Shown: piece after piece, positions 7,780 to 16,939 of the stretch
Layout of the letters: each line of letters opens with the position of its first letter
Position numbering within the stretch: the stretch's first letter is position 1
Assembly (NCBI RefSeq): GCF_009687885.1
Contig: NZ_BLAF01000048.1
Location: 114,372 to 178,371, forward strand
DNA: 64,000 nucleotides
Direction of reading: 5' to 3'
From: Acrocarpospora pleiomorpha
GTDB lineage: Bacteria; Actinomycetota; Actinomycetes; Streptosporangiales; Streptosporangiaceae
The notes under the pieces: model-generated
What the model was told of the DNA's origin: nothing
Databases searched by the model: none
The model's input: only the letters and a program-made list of their open reading frames with translations
Translations under genes and position numbers: made by a program

Positions 7780-9381
7780 ATGACTCGAATATTCAGCACA
7801 AAGGTGGGGCAGGGCACGGTCGGGGTGCTCCTCACGTTAACGATCCCGCTCGCCGCGTGTTCGAACGCGCAGACGCAGGCCTCCAGTCCAAGCGGGAGCA
7901 CCGGGCTCGCGAGTGCCGACCGCGAGGGGATCCTGCGGGCGTCCACGGGGCTCACCACACCCTCGCTGAGCGGCAGTTTCGACCCGGTCAAGTCCATCTC
8001 GGGGTGCGACATCCTGCTCGGCCGCCTCATCTTCGGCACGCTCATCGCCCTCGCTCCGGACCGCACCATCAAGCCGGGCCTGGTCGAGAGCTGGGACGTC
8101 GTCGATGAGAAAACTCTCGATCTGCACATCCGCGCGAACATGAAGTTCCACAACGGCGAGGTGTTCGACGCCAAGGCCGTGAAAGCCGGAATCGACCGCA
8201 ACCGCGCCAAGGATTCCGCCTACGCCGGATCACTCGAGGCGATCGTGGACACCGAAGCCGTGGACGACAAAACCGTGCGAATCCGCACGTCGCGGCCCGC
8301 CGCCGGTGGACTTCTGGCGACGTTCGCCGGCCGTGAAGGCATGATCCCCGCCCCCGCCTCCATCGCCGACGGCACGCTCGGCACCACGCCGATCGGCGCC
8401 GGACCGTTCAAGGTGGCCGAATGGCGCCCGGGCGAGTCGATGAAACTCAGAAGGCACGACGCCTATTTCGACCCGGACCAGTTCCCCTACGCCGGAATCG
8501 ACTTCGTCCACCTCACCGACGTGGCCGCGGTCCGAAACGCCCTGCTCGCCGACAACCTCGATCTGGGATTCGTCGACCTGGAGGGAATAGACGCGCTCAA
8601 GGCGAACCCGAGAACCGGAGCACAGGTCAACACCTCGGACTCCGCGTACTACGTGAACCTCAACACCAGCCTGCATGACCCGCCCCTGGACAACCTGAAG
8701 GTGCGCCAGGCCCTGAACTACGCGTTCAACCGAGCTGAGGTGGCCAAGACAATCTTCGGCCCGACCGCGGAGCCGAAATGGCAGATCTTCCCGAAGGGTT
8801 TCCCGGGCCATGACCCGGCCCTGGAGAACTACTACACGTTCGACCCCGCCAAAGCCAAGCAACTGCTGGCCGAAGCCGGATATCCCAACGGCTTCGCCAT
8901 GACGATGCAGGCATTCCCGGCCGGGCCCTCCGCACGCTCGGCTGAAGTGCTGAAATCAAATCTCGCGGACATCGGCGTCAATCTCACGATCGTGCCCGGG
9001 CCGAACATGACCCAGGACTACCACATCGACAAGAAAACGAACGCCGGCCAGAACTGGTGGATCCCGCGCACCGACCCGACCCTGACCTTCCTCAGCCTGT
9101 ACGGCCCGGTAGGCGTACTCAACACCAGCAAATACAGCAACCCCGCCCTGAACGACGTCGTGTACGGCGTCCAGGGTTCAACCGATCAAGCCGAGATCAA
9201 CACCGGCCTCCAGCAGGCATCGAAGATCATCGTCGAGGAAGCGCGCGAGATCGGCGTCGCGTACACCCCCTCGACGTGGGGCTACTCCGCTCGGGTGGGC
9301 TTCAAGGACGGCGCCCTGCGGGACTACGGCAACTCCTGCACCGGCGCCGACTTCTCGTCGATCTTCATCAAGAAGACGTAG
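7780..9381 (+). CDS. ABC importer solute-binding lipoprotein (family 5, Opp/Dpp type)
   Basis: 533 residues. ATG 7780 is chosen because GGAGGAG precedes it; an upstream GTG lacks a site. The lipoprotein signal MTRIFSTKVGQGTV...IPLAAC ends in the lipobox LAAC. The mature protein shows family-5 blocks: LAPDRTIKPGLVESWDV, LDLHIRANMKFHNGEVFDAKAVK, VRQALNYAFNRAEVAKTIF, AKQLLAEAGYPNGF and IGVNLTIVP. This family binds peptides, nickel, sugars and diverse small amphipathic molecules. Because the operon continues with CoA-linked enzymes, the ligand is more likely a carbon source than a peptide; that is inference. Confidence 0.93.
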   Translation: MTRIFSTKVGQGTVGVLLTLTIPLAACSNAQTQASSPSGSTGLASADREGILRASTGLTTPSLSGSFDPVKSISGCDILLGRLIFGTLIALAPDRTIKPGLVESWDVVDEKTLDLHIRANMKFHNGEVFDAKAVKAGIDRNRAKDSAYAGSLEAIVDTEAVDDKTVRIRTSRPAAGGLLATFAGREGMIPAPASIADGTLGTTPIGAGPFKVAEWRPGESMKLRRHDAYFDPDQFPYAGIDFVHLTDVAAVRNALLADNLDLGFVDLEGIDALKANPRTGAQVNTSDSAYYVNLNTSLHDPPLDNLKVRQALNYAFNRAEVAKTIFGPTAEPKWQIFPKGFPGHDPALENYYTFDPAKAKQLLAEAGYPNGFAMTMQAFPAGPSARSAEVLKSNLADIGVNLTIVPGPNMTQDYHIDKKTNAGQNWWIPRTDPTLTFLSLYGPVGVLNTSKYSNPALNDVVYGVQGSTDQAEINTGLQQASKIIVEEAREIGVAYTPSTWGYSARVGFKDGALRDYGNSCTGADFSSIFIKKT

Positions 9382-9392
9382 GAGGTTGGCCC

Positions 9393-10340
9393 GTGCCGAT
9401 CCAATACATCGTGAAACGCCTGATCAGCCTCCTCCCGGTACTGTTCATCGTCTCGATCGGGATCTTCGGGCTGACCTACCTGATCCCGGGCGACGCCGCC
9501 GTCACGCTCGCCGGCGACTCGGCGTCGCCCGAGCGCATCGAGGCGATCCGCACCGAGCTCGGGCTGAACGAAGCCCCGCTGGTCCAGTACTGGACCTGGT
9601 TGTCGGGCGTGCTGCACGGAGACCTCGGCACCTCGCTGTACATGCACGTGCCGGTGACGACCGAACTGCTGCGGCGCTTCCCGGTGACCATCAGCCTGGC
9701 GATCGGCGCGCTGGTCGTCACGATCGTCGGCGGCTTGGCGGGCGGGATCGCGGCCGCGCTGCGCCGGGGCACCTGGGTCGACCGGCTGGTGCAGGGCGGG
9801 GCGAGCGTCGGGATCGCCATGCCGAGCTTCTGGATCGCCCTCATTCTCATCGTGGTGTTCGCCGTCAACCTCGGGTGGTTCCCGGCGATCGGCTACACCT
9901 CCATCGCGGAATCGCCGACCGGCTGGCTGCAGAGCATCACGATGCCCTCCATCGCACTCGGTGCGGCTGGCGCGGCCGTCGTCGCCCGACAGCTCCGCGG
10001 CTCGCTCATCGACGCCATGAACATGGACTATGTCCGTACAGCCAAGGCCCGGGGCCTGTCACCGCGCCGGATCGTGGCCAAGCACGCGCTGAAGAACGCG
10101 GTCATGCCGATCCTGACGCTGCTCGGCGTGCAGGTCGCCTACCTGCTGGGCGGCACGGTCATCGTCGAGCAGATCTTCGGTATCCCGGGCGTCGGAAAGT
10201 ACATCTACGACTCGGTCTTCACGCTGGACCTGCCTGTGGTGCAGGGCGCGGTGCTCGTCATCGCCCTCCTGGTGGTGTTGATCAATTTCCTCGTCGACAT
10301 CTCCTACGGATTCGTGAACCCGAAGTTGAGGCAAGAGTGA
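9393..10340 (+). CDS. ABC importer permease, DppB type
   Basis: 315 residues, GTG start with AGGAGG eight bases upstream and directly after the binding-protein gene. Six transmembrane segments start with YIVKRLISLLPVLFIVSIGIF. The family blocks are TYLIPGDAA, LNEAPLVQYWTWL, GDLGTSLY, IAMPSFWIALI and the cytoplasmic EAA loop DYVRTAKARGLSPRRIVAKHA, which docks on the ATPases, then the GVQVAYLLGGTVIVEQIFGIPG ending. It overlaps the next permease by one base (TGATG). Confidence 0.95.
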   Translation: MPIQYIVKRLISLLPVLFIVSIGIFGLTYLIPGDAAVTLAGDSASPERIEAIRTELGLNEAPLVQYWTWLSGVLHGDLGTSLYMHVPVTTELLRRFPVTISLAIGALVVTIVGGLAGGIAAALRRGTWVDRLVQGGASVGIAMPSFWIALILIVVFAVNLGWFPAIGYTSIAESPTGWLQSITMPSIALGAAGAAVVARQLRGSLIDAMNMDYVRTAKARGLSPRRIVAKHALKNAVMPILTLLGVQVAYLLGGTVIVEQIFGIPGVGKYIYDSVFTLDLPVVQGAVLVIALLVVLINFLVDISYGFVNPKLRQE

Positions 10341-11218
10341 TGACCACAGCCACCGCCTTCGCCCCCGAAAAAACCCAGGAGAGACGCTCGACGTTCTGGC
10401 GCCGGTTCTCGCGTAATCGGAGCGGCGTGATCGCGGCGGCGTATCTGGTGCTGCTCACGGCGGTCGCCTTCGGCGCTCCGCTGATCGCCCCGTACGATCC
10501 GCTGGAGCAGACGCTCGCGGCGATCAACCAGCAGCCGTCGGCCGCGCACTGGCTCGGCACCGACGACATCGGGCGCGACATCCTCAGCCGGATGATGTAC
10601 GGAGCGCGGGTGTCCCTCATCGCCGGTGTCGCCTCGGTCGGCCTGTCGCTGCTGATCGCCCTGCCGCTGGGGCTGGTGAGCGGGTACGTCAAGGGTCCGC
10701 TGGACACGGTGATCATGCGTTTCGCGGACGCCGTCCAGACCCTGCCCGCCCTCGTGCTGGCGCTGACGATCAGCGCCGTCCTGGGACCGGGCCTGCGCAA
10801 CGCCACCATCGCGCTCGCGGTCGTCTTCCTGCCCACGTTCCTCCGGCTCATCCGGGGGCAGGTCCTGGCGGTCCGGGAGGAGACGTATATAGAGGCATCG
10901 AGGTCGATCGGCACACCTACCTTCGACATCATCCGCCGCCGGGTGCTGCACAACATCGCCTCGCCGCTCATCGTCCAGGCCGCGGTCACCATGGGATTCG
11001 CGCTGCTGGCGGAGGCGGCCCTGTCGTTCCTCGGCCTGGGTGTCCAGCCGCCGAGCCCCAGCTGGGGGCGGATGCTCGCCAGCAGCTACACCTACGTCTA
11101 CACCGCCGGTTGGCAGATCTTCATTCCCGGTGTCGCGATCGCGCTGACCGTCCTGGCGCTCAACGTTCTGGCTGACGCACTGAGGGACTCGTTGGGTCGG
11201 GAGATTCGGACAGCATGA
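10340..11218 (+). CDS. ABC importer permease, DppC type
   Basis: 292 residues. The N-terminus has the usual DppC leader (FWRRFSRNRSGVIAAAYLVLL). Family marks follow: LIAPYDPLEQ, HWLGTDDIGRDILSRMMYGARVSL, the loop TYIEASRSIGTPTFDIIRRRVLHN that contacts the ATPases, and the C-terminal AEAALSFLGLGVQPPSPSWGRML. It pairs with the DppB-type protein to form the transmembrane pore. Its stop overlaps the start of the first ATPase (ATGA). Confidence 0.95.
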   Translation: MTTATAFAPEKTQERRSTFWRRFSRNRSGVIAAAYLVLLTAVAFGAPLIAPYDPLEQTLAAINQQPSAAHWLGTDDIGRDILSRMMYGARVSLIAGVASVGLSLLIALPLGLVSGYVKGPLDTVIMRFADAVQTLPALVLALTISAVLGPGLRNATIALAVVFLPTFLRLIRGQVLAVREETYIEASRSIGTPTFDIIRRRVLHNIASPLIVQAAVTMGFALLAEAALSFLGLGVQPPSPSWGRMLASSYTYVYTAGWQIFIPGVAIALTVLALNVLADALRDSLGREIRTA

Positions 11219-12246
11219 CAACGCTCACCGTGAATGAGGAAGTAATGGACGAAGTCAGGGCCGATCCTCTCCTGTCCGTTGAGAATTTCGCCGTGGAGTT
11301 CGCCACCGGGCATGGATGGTCACGCGTGGTGGACGATGTCAGTTTCTCGGTGCGGGCCGGGGAGACGATGGGGCTGGTGGGGGAGAGCGGCTCGGGCAAG
11401 AGCGTCACAGCGATGTCGATCATGCGGCTCATCCCCTCGCCGCCCGGGCGGATCGCCGCGGGGCGGATCCTGTTCGAGGGGCAGGACCTGCTCGCGCTGG
11501 ACGAGCGGCAGATGCGCAAGGTGCGCGGCAACCACATCGCGATGATCTTCCAGGAGCCGCTCACCGCGCTGAACCCGGCCTTCACGATCGGCGACCAGCT
11601 CGTCGAGGCGATCCGCGCGCACCGCAAGGTGACCCGGAAGCAGGCCGCTGACCGGGCCGCCGAGCTCCTCGACCTGGTCGGGATCCCCGGGGCGCGGCAG
11701 CGCCTCAGGGACTACCCGCACCGCTTCTCCGGCGGAATGCTGCAGCGGGCGATGATCGCCGGCGCGCTGGCGTGCAGCCCGAAGCTGCTGATCGCGGACG
11801 AACCCACGACAGCCCTCGACGTCACGGTGCAGGCGCAGATCCTGACCCTCCTGCGGGGGCTGCAACAAGAGTTCAACATGGCGATGCTGTTCATCTCCCA
11901 CGACCTCGGTGTGGTCGCCGACATCTGCGACCGGGTCGCGGTCATGTACGCGGGCCAGATCGTGGAGTCGGCCACCGTATACGAGCTGTTCGAACGGCCG
12001 CTGCATCCGTACACCGAGGGACTGCTGCTCGCGATGCCCCAGCACGGCAAGCCGACCGACCGGCTCGTGCCCATCCCGGGCGTGGTGCCGGAGGCGGCGA
12101 GCGTGGCCGATCGGTGCAGGTTCGAAACCCGCTGCAGGTACGCGGCCGACGAGTGCCGCGCCGCCCCGGTCCCGCTGACGTCGTACGGGCCGCGGGGGAC
12201 GCGCTGTGTCAGGGCGAAGGACCTGGTCTTGGGAGGTACCTCATGA
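11215..12246 (+). CDS. ABC importer ATPase, DppD/OppD type
   Basis: 343 residues. Walker A GESGSGKS, Q-loop in IFQEPLTALNPAF, signature FSGGMLQR (a variant of LSGGQ), Walker B LLIADEPTTALDV and H-loop ISHDLG. The C-terminal oligopeptide-transporter extension carries four cysteines in CRFETRCRYAADEC...TRC, a pattern linked in some OppD proteins to an iron-sulfur cluster. ATGA overlaps link it to both neighbours, so the importer genes are translated as a coupled series. Confidence 0.95.
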   Translation: MTTLTVNEEVMDEVRADPLLSVENFAVEFATGHGWSRVVDDVSFSVRAGETMGLVGESGSGKSVTAMSIMRLIPSPPGRIAAGRILFEGQDLLALDERQMRKVRGNHIAMIFQEPLTALNPAFTIGDQLVEAIRAHRKVTRKQAADRAAELLDLVGIPGARQRLRDYPHRFSGGMLQRAMIAGALACSPKLLIADEPTTALDVTVQAQILTLLRGLQQEFNMAMLFISHDLGVVADICDRVAVMYAGQIVESATVYELFERPLHPYTEGLLLAMPQHGKPTDRLVPIPGVVPEAASVADRCRFETRCRYAADECRAAPVPLTSYGPRGTRCVRAKDLVLGGTS

Positions 12247-13328
12247 GTGACGACATGCTCGTCAAGGTCCAGGGCCTGCAGAAGCACTTCCCTGTCAGAA
12301 GCGGACTGTTCGGGCGGGTCACCGCGCAGGTCAGAGCTGTCGACGGAGTCGATTTCGAGATCCATCGGGGGGAGACCCTCGGGCTGGTCGGTGAAAGCGG
12401 ATCAGGGAAGTCGACGACCGGGCGCGCCGTGCTGCGGTTGATCGAGCCCAGCGCGGGGAGCGTGCACTTCGATGGGGTGGACATCCTCTCCTTGGACAGC
12501 GGGGCGTTGCGCCGGACCCGTGCGCGCATGCAGATGATCTTTCAGGACCCGTACTCGTCGCTGGATCCGCAGGCCACCGTAGCCGACAGCGTTGGTGAGC
12601 CGCTCCGCGTGCATCGGGGACTGCGAGGCCGGGCGCGGGACGACGCGGTCGTCGAGCTGCTCGAAACGGTCGGGCTGCAGGCCCGGCATCTGCGCCGTTT
12701 CCCCTACGAGTTCTCCGGTGGGCAGCGCCAGCGCATCTGCATCGCGCGGGCGCTCGCGCCCAGTCCCGACCTCCTCGTCTGCGATGAGCCGGTCAGCGCG
12801 CTCGACGTGTCCATCCAGGCGCAGGTGATCAACCTGCTGGAGGACATCCAGCAGGAGTTCGGGATCGCGCTGCTCTTCATCTCTCACGATCTCGCGGTCG
12901 TGCGGCACATCAGCGACCGCATCGCCGTCATGTATCTGGGCCGGATCGTTGAGATCGGGGAGGCGGAGCAGGTCTACACGCAACCCCGGCATCCGTACAC
13001 AGAAGCGCTGCTTTCCGCCATCCCCGTGCCCGATCCGGTCGTGCAGCGACGGCGGGATCGGATCGTCCTCGACGGTGACATTCCCAGTCCGCTCGCGCCG
13101 CCGCCGGGCTGCCGGTTCCATACGCGCTGCCCGTACGCGATGGACGTCTGCCGGGAGGTGGATCCGCCCATGACCCAGATGGCCGGGGGAGGGGTGGCCT
13201 GCCACCTGCACGATCGTGGCCCCCGTCTGGACGGCAGGTCCGTTCTGGAGATCGAGCCGCGGTCCCGTGCCGCTGAGCCCGTGCACGCCCTGAAGATTCC
13301 AGAAATACGCTCAGGAGGCATGAAATGA
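12243..13328 (+). CDS. ABC importer ATPase, DppF/OppF type
   Basis: 361 residues. Walker A GESGSGKS followed by TT, Q-loop IFQDPYSSLDP, canonical signature FSGGQRQR, Walker B LLVCDEPVSALDV and H-loop ISHDLA. The C-terminal GCRFHTRCPYAMDVC plus a later Cys repeats the four-cysteine pattern of the partner ATPase. It completes a five-component importer (binding protein, two permeases, two ATPases). Its stop overlaps the start of the double-hotdog gene, so the catabolic genes belong to the same operon. Confidence 0.95.
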   Translation: MSDDMLVKVQGLQKHFPVRSGLFGRVTAQVRAVDGVDFEIHRGETLGLVGESGSGKSTTGRAVLRLIEPSAGSVHFDGVDILSLDSGALRRTRARMQMIFQDPYSSLDPQATVADSVGEPLRVHRGLRGRARDDAVVELLETVGLQARHLRRFPYEFSGGQRQRICIARALAPSPDLLVCDEPVSALDVSIQAQVINLLEDIQQEFGIALLFISHDLAVVRHISDRIAVMYLGRIVEIGEAEQVYTQPRHPYTEALLSAIPVPDPVVQRRRDRIVLDGDIPSPLAPPPGCRFHTRCPYAMDVCREVDPPMTQMAGGGVACHLHDRGPRLDGRSVLEIEPRSRAAEPVHALKIPEIRSGGMK

Positions 13329-14482
13329 CCAGCTCTCTTGATACGTCCGACATCGACCGCTACATCGGGGTGCCCCTCGGTCGAAGTGGTGCCGTCGAAC
13401 CGATCCACGTGAACGACATCCGGCGGTGGGCGCAGGCGATGCGCCACCCCAATCCGCTCTACTACGACGCCGAATACGCGGCCCAGAGCCGGTTCGGCGG
13501 CATCGTCGCCCCGCAGTCGTTCACCGTCGTGTGCGACGCCGGTCATGGTGCCCGGCCTGCCCTGCAGGGCAAGATTCCGGAGTCGCACATGCTGTTCGGC
13601 GGGGATGAATGGTGGTTCTTCGGGCCGCGGATCGTTGCCGGGGACATGGTGACCGTGGAGCAGATGGCCTTCGACTACCGGCTGACGGAGACGCGCTTCG
13701 CCGGGCCGACCATCATCCAGCGCGGGGACAACCACTACACCAACCAGCGCGGCGAGAAGATCGCGCTCCAGCGGTCGAGCGCCATCCGTTATCGTCCGGC
13801 GGCGGCGCGTGGCACCGGCGCCTACGCGGGTCTCGAAGAGGAGACGGAGTGGAGTGATGAGGATCTGGCTCGTCTCAACAAGGAGAAGGAGGCCTACATC
13901 GCCACGATCCGCGGTCTCGGTCATGGGCGGCGAAGCTGGGACGAGGTCAACGAAGGAGACGAGCTGCCGGCGAAGGTGATCGGTCCGCACAGTGTCGTGT
14001 CGTTCACCACGGAGTGGCGGGCTTACACCATGAACGCCTGGAACACGATGTTCCGCGAGGAGTACGTGCCTACGGAGGATCGGGGGTTCACCGCGGAGAT
14101 GTCGGTGACCGGGGATGTCGACCTTGATCCTGAGTTCGGTGATGGGGCGTATTACGGGGCGTCGCGCGGGCACCTGTTCGAGCGGTATGCCCGGCGGATC
14201 GGAATGCCCCGGCCGTATGGGTATGGCGCTTCGATGGGGGCCTGGATTCTCGACTATCTCTCCTCGTGGGCGGGGGAGTGGGGGTTCGTCGCCCATTCGA
14301 AGGCGCAGTATCGGGGTCCGGCGCTTACCGGGGATGTGACGTATCTGCGTGGCACGGTCACGGGGAAGGAAACGTCGATGGTCGCGGGGCAGGGGGCGGT
14401 GAACATCGCGTATGTGATGACGAACCAGAAGGACGACGTTCTGTCGAAGGGGACAGCAGAAGTGCTGTTGCCGCAGGACTAG
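13325..14482 (+). CDS. Double-hotdog MaoC-like protein (FAS1-like dehydratase/acyl-CoA hydratase family)
   Basis: 385 residues formed by two hotdog domains. The N-terminal half has HPNPLYYDAEYAAQSRFGGIVAP, which aligns with the hydratase-2 motif G-D-x-N-P-L-H. Here both the Asp and the His positions are changed. The C-terminal half holds RGHLFERYARRIGMPRPYGYGASMGAW and a typical strand pair LTGDVTYLRGTVTGK. Related proteins hydrate or dehydrate beta-hydroxyacyl-CoA thioesters. The altered residues mean activity cannot be assumed, and a CoA-binding or thioesterase role is possible. It is coupled to the importer ATPase upstream and the CoA-transferases downstream. Confidence 0.85.
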   Translation: MTSSLDTSDIDRYIGVPLGRSGAVEPIHVNDIRRWAQAMRHPNPLYYDAEYAAQSRFGGIVAPQSFTVVCDAGHGARPALQGKIPESHMLFGGDEWWFFGPRIVAGDMVTVEQMAFDYRLTETRFAGPTIIQRGDNHYTNQRGEKIALQRSSAIRYRPAAARGTGAYAGLEEETEWSDEDLARLNKEKEAYIATIRGLGHGRRSWDEVNEGDELPAKVIGPHSVVSFTTEWRAYTMNAWNTMFREEYVPTEDRGFTAEMSVTGDVDLDPEFGDGAYYGASRGHLFERYARRIGMPRPYGYGASMGAWILDYLSSWAGEWGFVAHSKAQYRGPALTGDVTYLRGTVTGKETSMVAGQGAVNIAYVMTNQKDDVLSKGTAEVLLPQD

Positions 14483-14484
14483 GG

Positions 14485-15636
14485 ATGGGCGGTGTGCTGG
14501 AGGGGCTCCGGGTCGTCGATCTTTCGACCGGTATTCCGGCCGGGTTCGCGGCCCGCCTCCTCGCCGACAACGGCGCGGATGTCATCAAGGTCGAATCACC
14601 TGCTGGGGATGTGCTTCGTCAGGATATTTACGACTTTGTGTATTGCAATATGGGGAAAAGGTCCGTCGTTCTCGATCTCGAGGATGGGGACGCCCGTGCT
14701 GCGCTCGATGTCGTGCTTGATCGGGCGGATGTGGTGATCGAATCCTGTGATGCTGCTGGGCGCGAGCGGTATGGGTTGGATCCTGACCGTCTTCGTGCGG
14801 GGCGGGAGACCTTGATCGTGATCTCTGTGACGCCGTTCGGGGGGTCGGGGCCGTACCGGGATTGGCGGGGGTCGGAGCACGTCCTCTATGGGATGGGTCA
14901 CGAGATGTACGCGACAGGTCAGCCTGATCTGCCGCCGGGGCCGCTGGCTCCGTACGTGAGCTGGCTCACGATCGGGTTCTCCGCCGCCGTGGTCACCGTG
15001 GCCGCTATGTACGGAGTCGCCAACGGGCAGGGAGGGAGTCATTACGATATTTCGGGGTTCGAGGCGATGGCTGCCTCTATTGACCGGCGTGCTCATGCAC
15101 TTGTCGCTTATGCGTACTGCGGTGATCCGTTGACACGGGGTGGCACTCCGGAGATGTTTCCGCCGCATGCCAATCCGTGCGCCGACGGCTGGGTGAGCGT
15201 GGCCGCTGGAGGGTTGTGGTGGGAGCCCTTCTGTCGGGTTGTCGGTTTGCCGGAGCTTGCGGAATTCCGTACCGCGCCTGCTGTGGGGACGGTGCCCGAG
15301 GATGTGCACGCCGCGTGGCGGAATTGGTGCAGTACCCGCACGAAGCGGGAAATTTCCGATCTGTTCCAGGGCGCCGGAGTGCCGTCGGAGCCGATGAACA
15401 CCATGGCTGACCTGCTACGGGACGACCACCTGCGGTCTCGATCGTTTTTCAAAGGAGTCGACGTGGAGGACTCAGCGGGGATGGTGCCCGGGCCGATCGT
15501 GCGGCTCGGTGGGCCGGAGCAGGACGCCTGGCCTGCCGCACCGCGGCTCGGAGAGCATACGACCGAGGTTCTGCGGGAGGCGGGGGTCGACGAGCGGTGG
15601 ATCATGCGCCTGACCGCGCAGGAGGCCACGGCATGA
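14485..15636 (+). CDS. Family III CoA-transferase-like protein (CaiB/BaiF type), subunit lacking the usual Asp
   Basis: 383 residues. The N-terminal LEGLRVVDLSTGIPAGFAARLLADNGADVIKVE and the later GKRSVVLDLED are standard for family III transferases, which move CoA between carboxylic acids. The region that normally carries the catalytic aspartate (G-D-x-x-G-x-x-A) reads YVSWLTIGFSAAVVTVAA, without an Asp. The next gene keeps the Asp. Tandem pairs with one Asp-less subunit are known for benzylsuccinate CoA-transferase BbsEF, so these two may form a heteromer. The start ATG follows the previous stop by two bases. Confidence 0.88.
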   Translation: MGGVLEGLRVVDLSTGIPAGFAARLLADNGADVIKVESPAGDVLRQDIYDFVYCNMGKRSVVLDLEDGDARAALDVVLDRADVVIESCDAAGRERYGLDPDRLRAGRETLIVISVTPFGGSGPYRDWRGSEHVLYGMGHEMYATGQPDLPPGPLAPYVSWLTIGFSAAVVTVAAMYGVANGQGGSHYDISGFEAMAASIDRRAHALVAYAYCGDPLTRGGTPEMFPPHANPCADGWVSVAAGGLWWEPFCRVVGLPELAEFRTAPAVGTVPEDVHAAWRNWCSTRTKREISDLFQGAGVPSEPMNTMADLLRDDHLRSRSFFKGVDVEDSAGMVPGPIVRLGGPEQDAWPAAPRLGEHTTEVLREAGVDERWIMRLTAQEATA

Positions 15637-16928
15637 CCGGGCTGCCTCTTGACGGAGTTCGGGTCATCGATCTCGGTGTGGTCCTGGCGGGGCCGTACGG
15701 GGCGATGATGCTTGCCGATCTCGGCGCGGACGTGATCCGCGTCGAGAACCCGCAGATTTTCGTGCCGATGACGCGTGGCCCGCGAGCGAGGCCGTCGAAG
15801 GAGTCCGTCGCCAACGTGCCCTCCATCAGCGGCGGGTATCCCGGGCGGGATCCCGGCGAGCGCCCATGGAACCGCTACCCGTGGTTCAACCTGACCGCGC
15901 GCAACAAGCGCTCGATGACGGTGGACCTGCGTCGTCCTGAGGGCTTGGAGGTCTTCGGCCGGCTCGTGGCCACCGCTGACATCGTCATCGAGAACTCGGC
16001 GCCCGGCGTGATGGAGCGGCTTGGGGTCACCTGGGAGTGGTTGCAAGAGCAGAAGCCCGACATCAGCCTCGTACGCGTCTCCGCGTTCGGTCAGACTGGT
16101 CCGTTTCGTGACCACAAGGCCTTGGGCATCCAGGTGGAGGCTTTCGGGGGAGACGATCTCGTCCGCACGTACGGCGGGCGGGGTCCGGACGCGAACACGT
16201 GGGCGGTGCCCGCTGATCACGGTGGCGCCCTCGCCGCCGCCTACGGGGCGATTCTGGCCCTCCATCATCGGCGGCGCACGGGGGAGGGGCTGCTGGTCGA
16301 CGCCTCGCTGGTGGAGATGTTCGTCAATCTCATCGGGCCGCTGGTGCTCCGGCATTCCACGACAGGGGAGGCGATCGAGAGCACGGGGAACCGGTCGAGG
16401 AAGTGGGTTCAGGGTTGTTATCCATGTAAGGGGGAGGATCGCTGGGTTGTGGTGACCCTGAGCGACGATCACGACTGGGCGGCTCTCTGCCGGGTGATCG
16501 GACGGCCCGAGCTCGTGGGCGACGTTCGCTTCAACACCCTGCTCAAGCGGCGTGCCCACCATGACGAGGTGGACGACATCATCGCCGCGTGGACCCGCGA
16601 GCACGGGCATCGGGAGGCCGCTGAGCTGCTGCAACAGGCGGGTGTCGCCGCAGGTCCCGTCCTCGACGACGCGGAGGCGTTCGCCGACCCGCACCTGCGG
16701 GCGCGCGGTTTCTTCGTCGAGATGACCCAGGCCGATGCCGGGACGCACGACTATCCCGGGCCTTTCTGGCTCCGGAACGGAGAGCGTCCCGAGCCGCGGC
16801 GGCCTCCCGTTCGCCTTGGCGAGCACAACGCGGAGCTTTACGCGGAGCTTGGCGTGACGCCCGAGGAGTATGCCCGCCTGGAGGCCGACGGGCATATCAG
16901 CGAGGATTTCGCCCCGCACATCCGCTGA
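15633..16928 (+). CDS. Family III CoA-transferase (CaiB/BaiF type), catalytic subunit candidate
   Basis: 431 residues. LDGVRVIDLGVVLAGPYGAMMLADLGADVIRVENP at the N-terminus, NKRSMTVDLRRPEG, FGQTGPFRDH, then VPADHGGALAAAYGAILAL, where the Asp is at the position of the acyl-enzyme forming aspartate of formyl-CoA transferase. GEGLLVDASLVEMF completes the core, and the C-terminus has VRLGEHNAELYAELG. It overlaps the previous transferase gene by 4 bp. Together they probably activate an imported acid with a recycled CoA donor. The donor and acceptor are unknown. Confidence 0.92.
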   Translation: MTGLPLDGVRVIDLGVVLAGPYGAMMLADLGADVIRVENPQIFVPMTRGPRARPSKESVANVPSISGGYPGRDPGERPWNRYPWFNLTARNKRSMTVDLRRPEGLEVFGRLVATADIVIENSAPGVMERLGVTWEWLQEQKPDISLVRVSAFGQTGPFRDHKALGIQVEAFGGDDLVRTYGGRGPDANTWAVPADHGGALAAAYGAILALHHRRRTGEGLLVDASLVEMFVNLIGPLVLRHSTTGEAIESTGNRSRKWVQGCYPCKGEDRWVVVTLSDDHDWAALCRVIGRPELVGDVRFNTLLKRRAHHDEVDDIIAAWTREHGHREAAELLQQAGVAAGPVLDDAEAFADPHLRARGFFVEMTQADAGTHDYPGPFWLRNGERPEPRRPPVRLGEHNAELYAELGVTPEEYARLEADGHISEDFAPHIR

Positions 16929-16939
16929 TGGGGTCAGCG
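16923..16939. terminator. Short hairpin containing both stop codons
   Basis: CGCTGA (16923-16928) and TCAGCG (16934-16939) pair around a 5-nt loop. The left arm holds the TGA of the plus-strand CoA-transferase, and the right arm holds the stop of the minus-strand thioesterase-like gene. There is no room for any other terminator between these convergent genes. The stem is short and no T-run follows. Confidence 0.35.
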
